From Burkholderiales bacterium (lineage in GTDB: Bacteria; Pseudomonadota; Gammaproteobacteria; Burkholderiales; UBA11063): DNA of 5,478 nucleotides. A model generated the notes under the pieces. It saw only the letters and a list, made by a program, of their open reading frames with translations. It was not told the DNA's origin and did no database searches. Shown in pieces: positions 5,158-5,478 of the stretch; positions within the stretch are counted from its first letter, which is position 1, and each line of letters opens with the position of its first letter. Where the stretch lies: contig JAJFBO010000088.1 in NCBI GenBank assembly GCA_020697025.1, positions 1 through 5,478 of the forward strand. Reading direction: 5' to 3'. The position numbers and the translations under genes are program-made.

Positions 5158-5478
5158 TTATTTTTGGCAGTTTATGCAATAAAAGCTATTTCTCTGACCC
5201 AAGCGCTTTTCAACGATTTCTATACCACATCTTTTGCATGGTTTACCACTTCGCCCATAAACATTATGACTATTTTGAAAGTAACCAAGACTTCCATCGG
5301 CATGTTTATAATCTGATATAGAGCTGCCGCCTAGTTCAATCGCCTGTGTTAATACCTCTTTTATACATTTAATCAAGCGTTCTACTTCATTTTTACTTAA
5401 GCTTTTTCCCGGACGCAGCGGTGAGATTTTAGCCAAAAATAATGACTCGCAAGCGTATATATTACCTACACCAACTAC
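5158..5478 (-). CDS. mutM: Formamidopyrimidine-DNA glycosylase (Fpg/MutM), 5' end outside the window
   Basis: MutM is a bifunctional base-excision repair enzyme that removes 8-oxoguanine and formamidopyrimidines from DNA and nicks the abasic site. The visible 106 residues are the C-terminal part of a protein of about 270. They begin in the helix-two-turn-helix with VVGVGNIYACESLF (visible 1-14, with the DNA-contacting Asn 6 and Tyr 8) and continue through the linker helix. They end with the zinc finger PC-x2-C...FYC-x2-C (Cys 81, 84, 101, 104) and QRNSFYC carrying the conserved DNA-contacting Arg 96. The protein ends at the canonical CQK. The N-terminal catalytic Pro and the lesion-recognition residues lie beyond the right edge. 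A TTG at 5436 is not the start because the family sequence continues upstream of it. A small oddity is Cys at the position that is Ser in E. coli NIYASESLF. No terminator is evident downstream. Confidence 0.97.
   Translation of the reverse strand, partial: VVGVGNIYACESLFLAKISPLRPGKSLSKNEVERLIKCIKEVLTQAIELGGSSISDYKHADGSLGYFQNSHNVYGRSGKPCKRCGIEIVEKRLGQRNSFYCINCQK

Noticed and set aside
5131..5316. 61-codon + strand ORF
   Set aside because: It is antisense to the unmistakable C-terminal zinc-finger part of mutM.
5434..5436. TTG at 5436 as start of a 92-residue zinc-ribbon protein
   Set aside because: The frame continues to the right edge and encodes VVGVGNIYACESLF, a core Fpg motif, so this is a partial mutM.
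1..5478. CRISPR array, tRNA, rRNA, insertion sequence or phage genes
   Set aside because: I saw no spaced repeats, no tRNA cloverleaf, no rRNA sequence and no transposase or phage protein on either strand.

Overview
The window is AT-rich (roughly one third G+C by eye) and reads as ordinary chromosomal DNA from a low-GC proteobacterium. Three proteins are recognisable: a RecQ helicase, a class II fructose-bisphosphate aldolase of the Calvin-cycle (CbbA-like) subtype, and a formamidopyrimidine-DNA glycosylase. A fourth, a polytopic membrane protein, resembles the BPSS1780 family common in Betaproteobacteria. The aldolase subtype together with that membrane protein makes an AT-rich betaproteobacterium, perhaps Neisseriales-like, my best guess. 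This is inference from family distribution, not a database result.

Layout from left to right. The C-terminal three quarters of recQ enters from the left edge on the + strand and ends at 1409. Next, on the - strand, are an unrecognised 100-codon gene (1611-1913) and a 42-codon candidate ORF (1925-2053) whose stop overlaps the Shine-Dalgarno sequence of the 100-codon gene. Upstream of these on the same strand is fba (2111-3145), with a hairpin just after its stop and a plausible promoter at 3216-3244. A 524-bp stretch (3146-3669) follows with no intact gene. It holds several inverted repeats and two overlapping open frames that could be a frameshifted gene remnant. A small predicted secreted protein (3670-4113, -) and the membrane protein (4343-5008, +) are divergently transcribed from a shared 229-bp region with two good -10 boxes and an imperfect inverted repeat between them. 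The window closes with the C-terminal part of mutM (5158-5478, -), which runs off the right edge.

The genes do not form one pathway. recQ and mutM are unlinked DNA-maintenance genes, fba is central carbon metabolism and looks monocistronic, and the others are of unknown function. There is no tRNA, rRNA, CRISPR array, complete insertion sequence or phage gene. I see no convincing new multi-gene system. The most checkable items are the small ORF coupled to the 100-codon gene, the possible decayed gene in the 3146-3669 gap, and the inverted repeat in the divergent promoter region.
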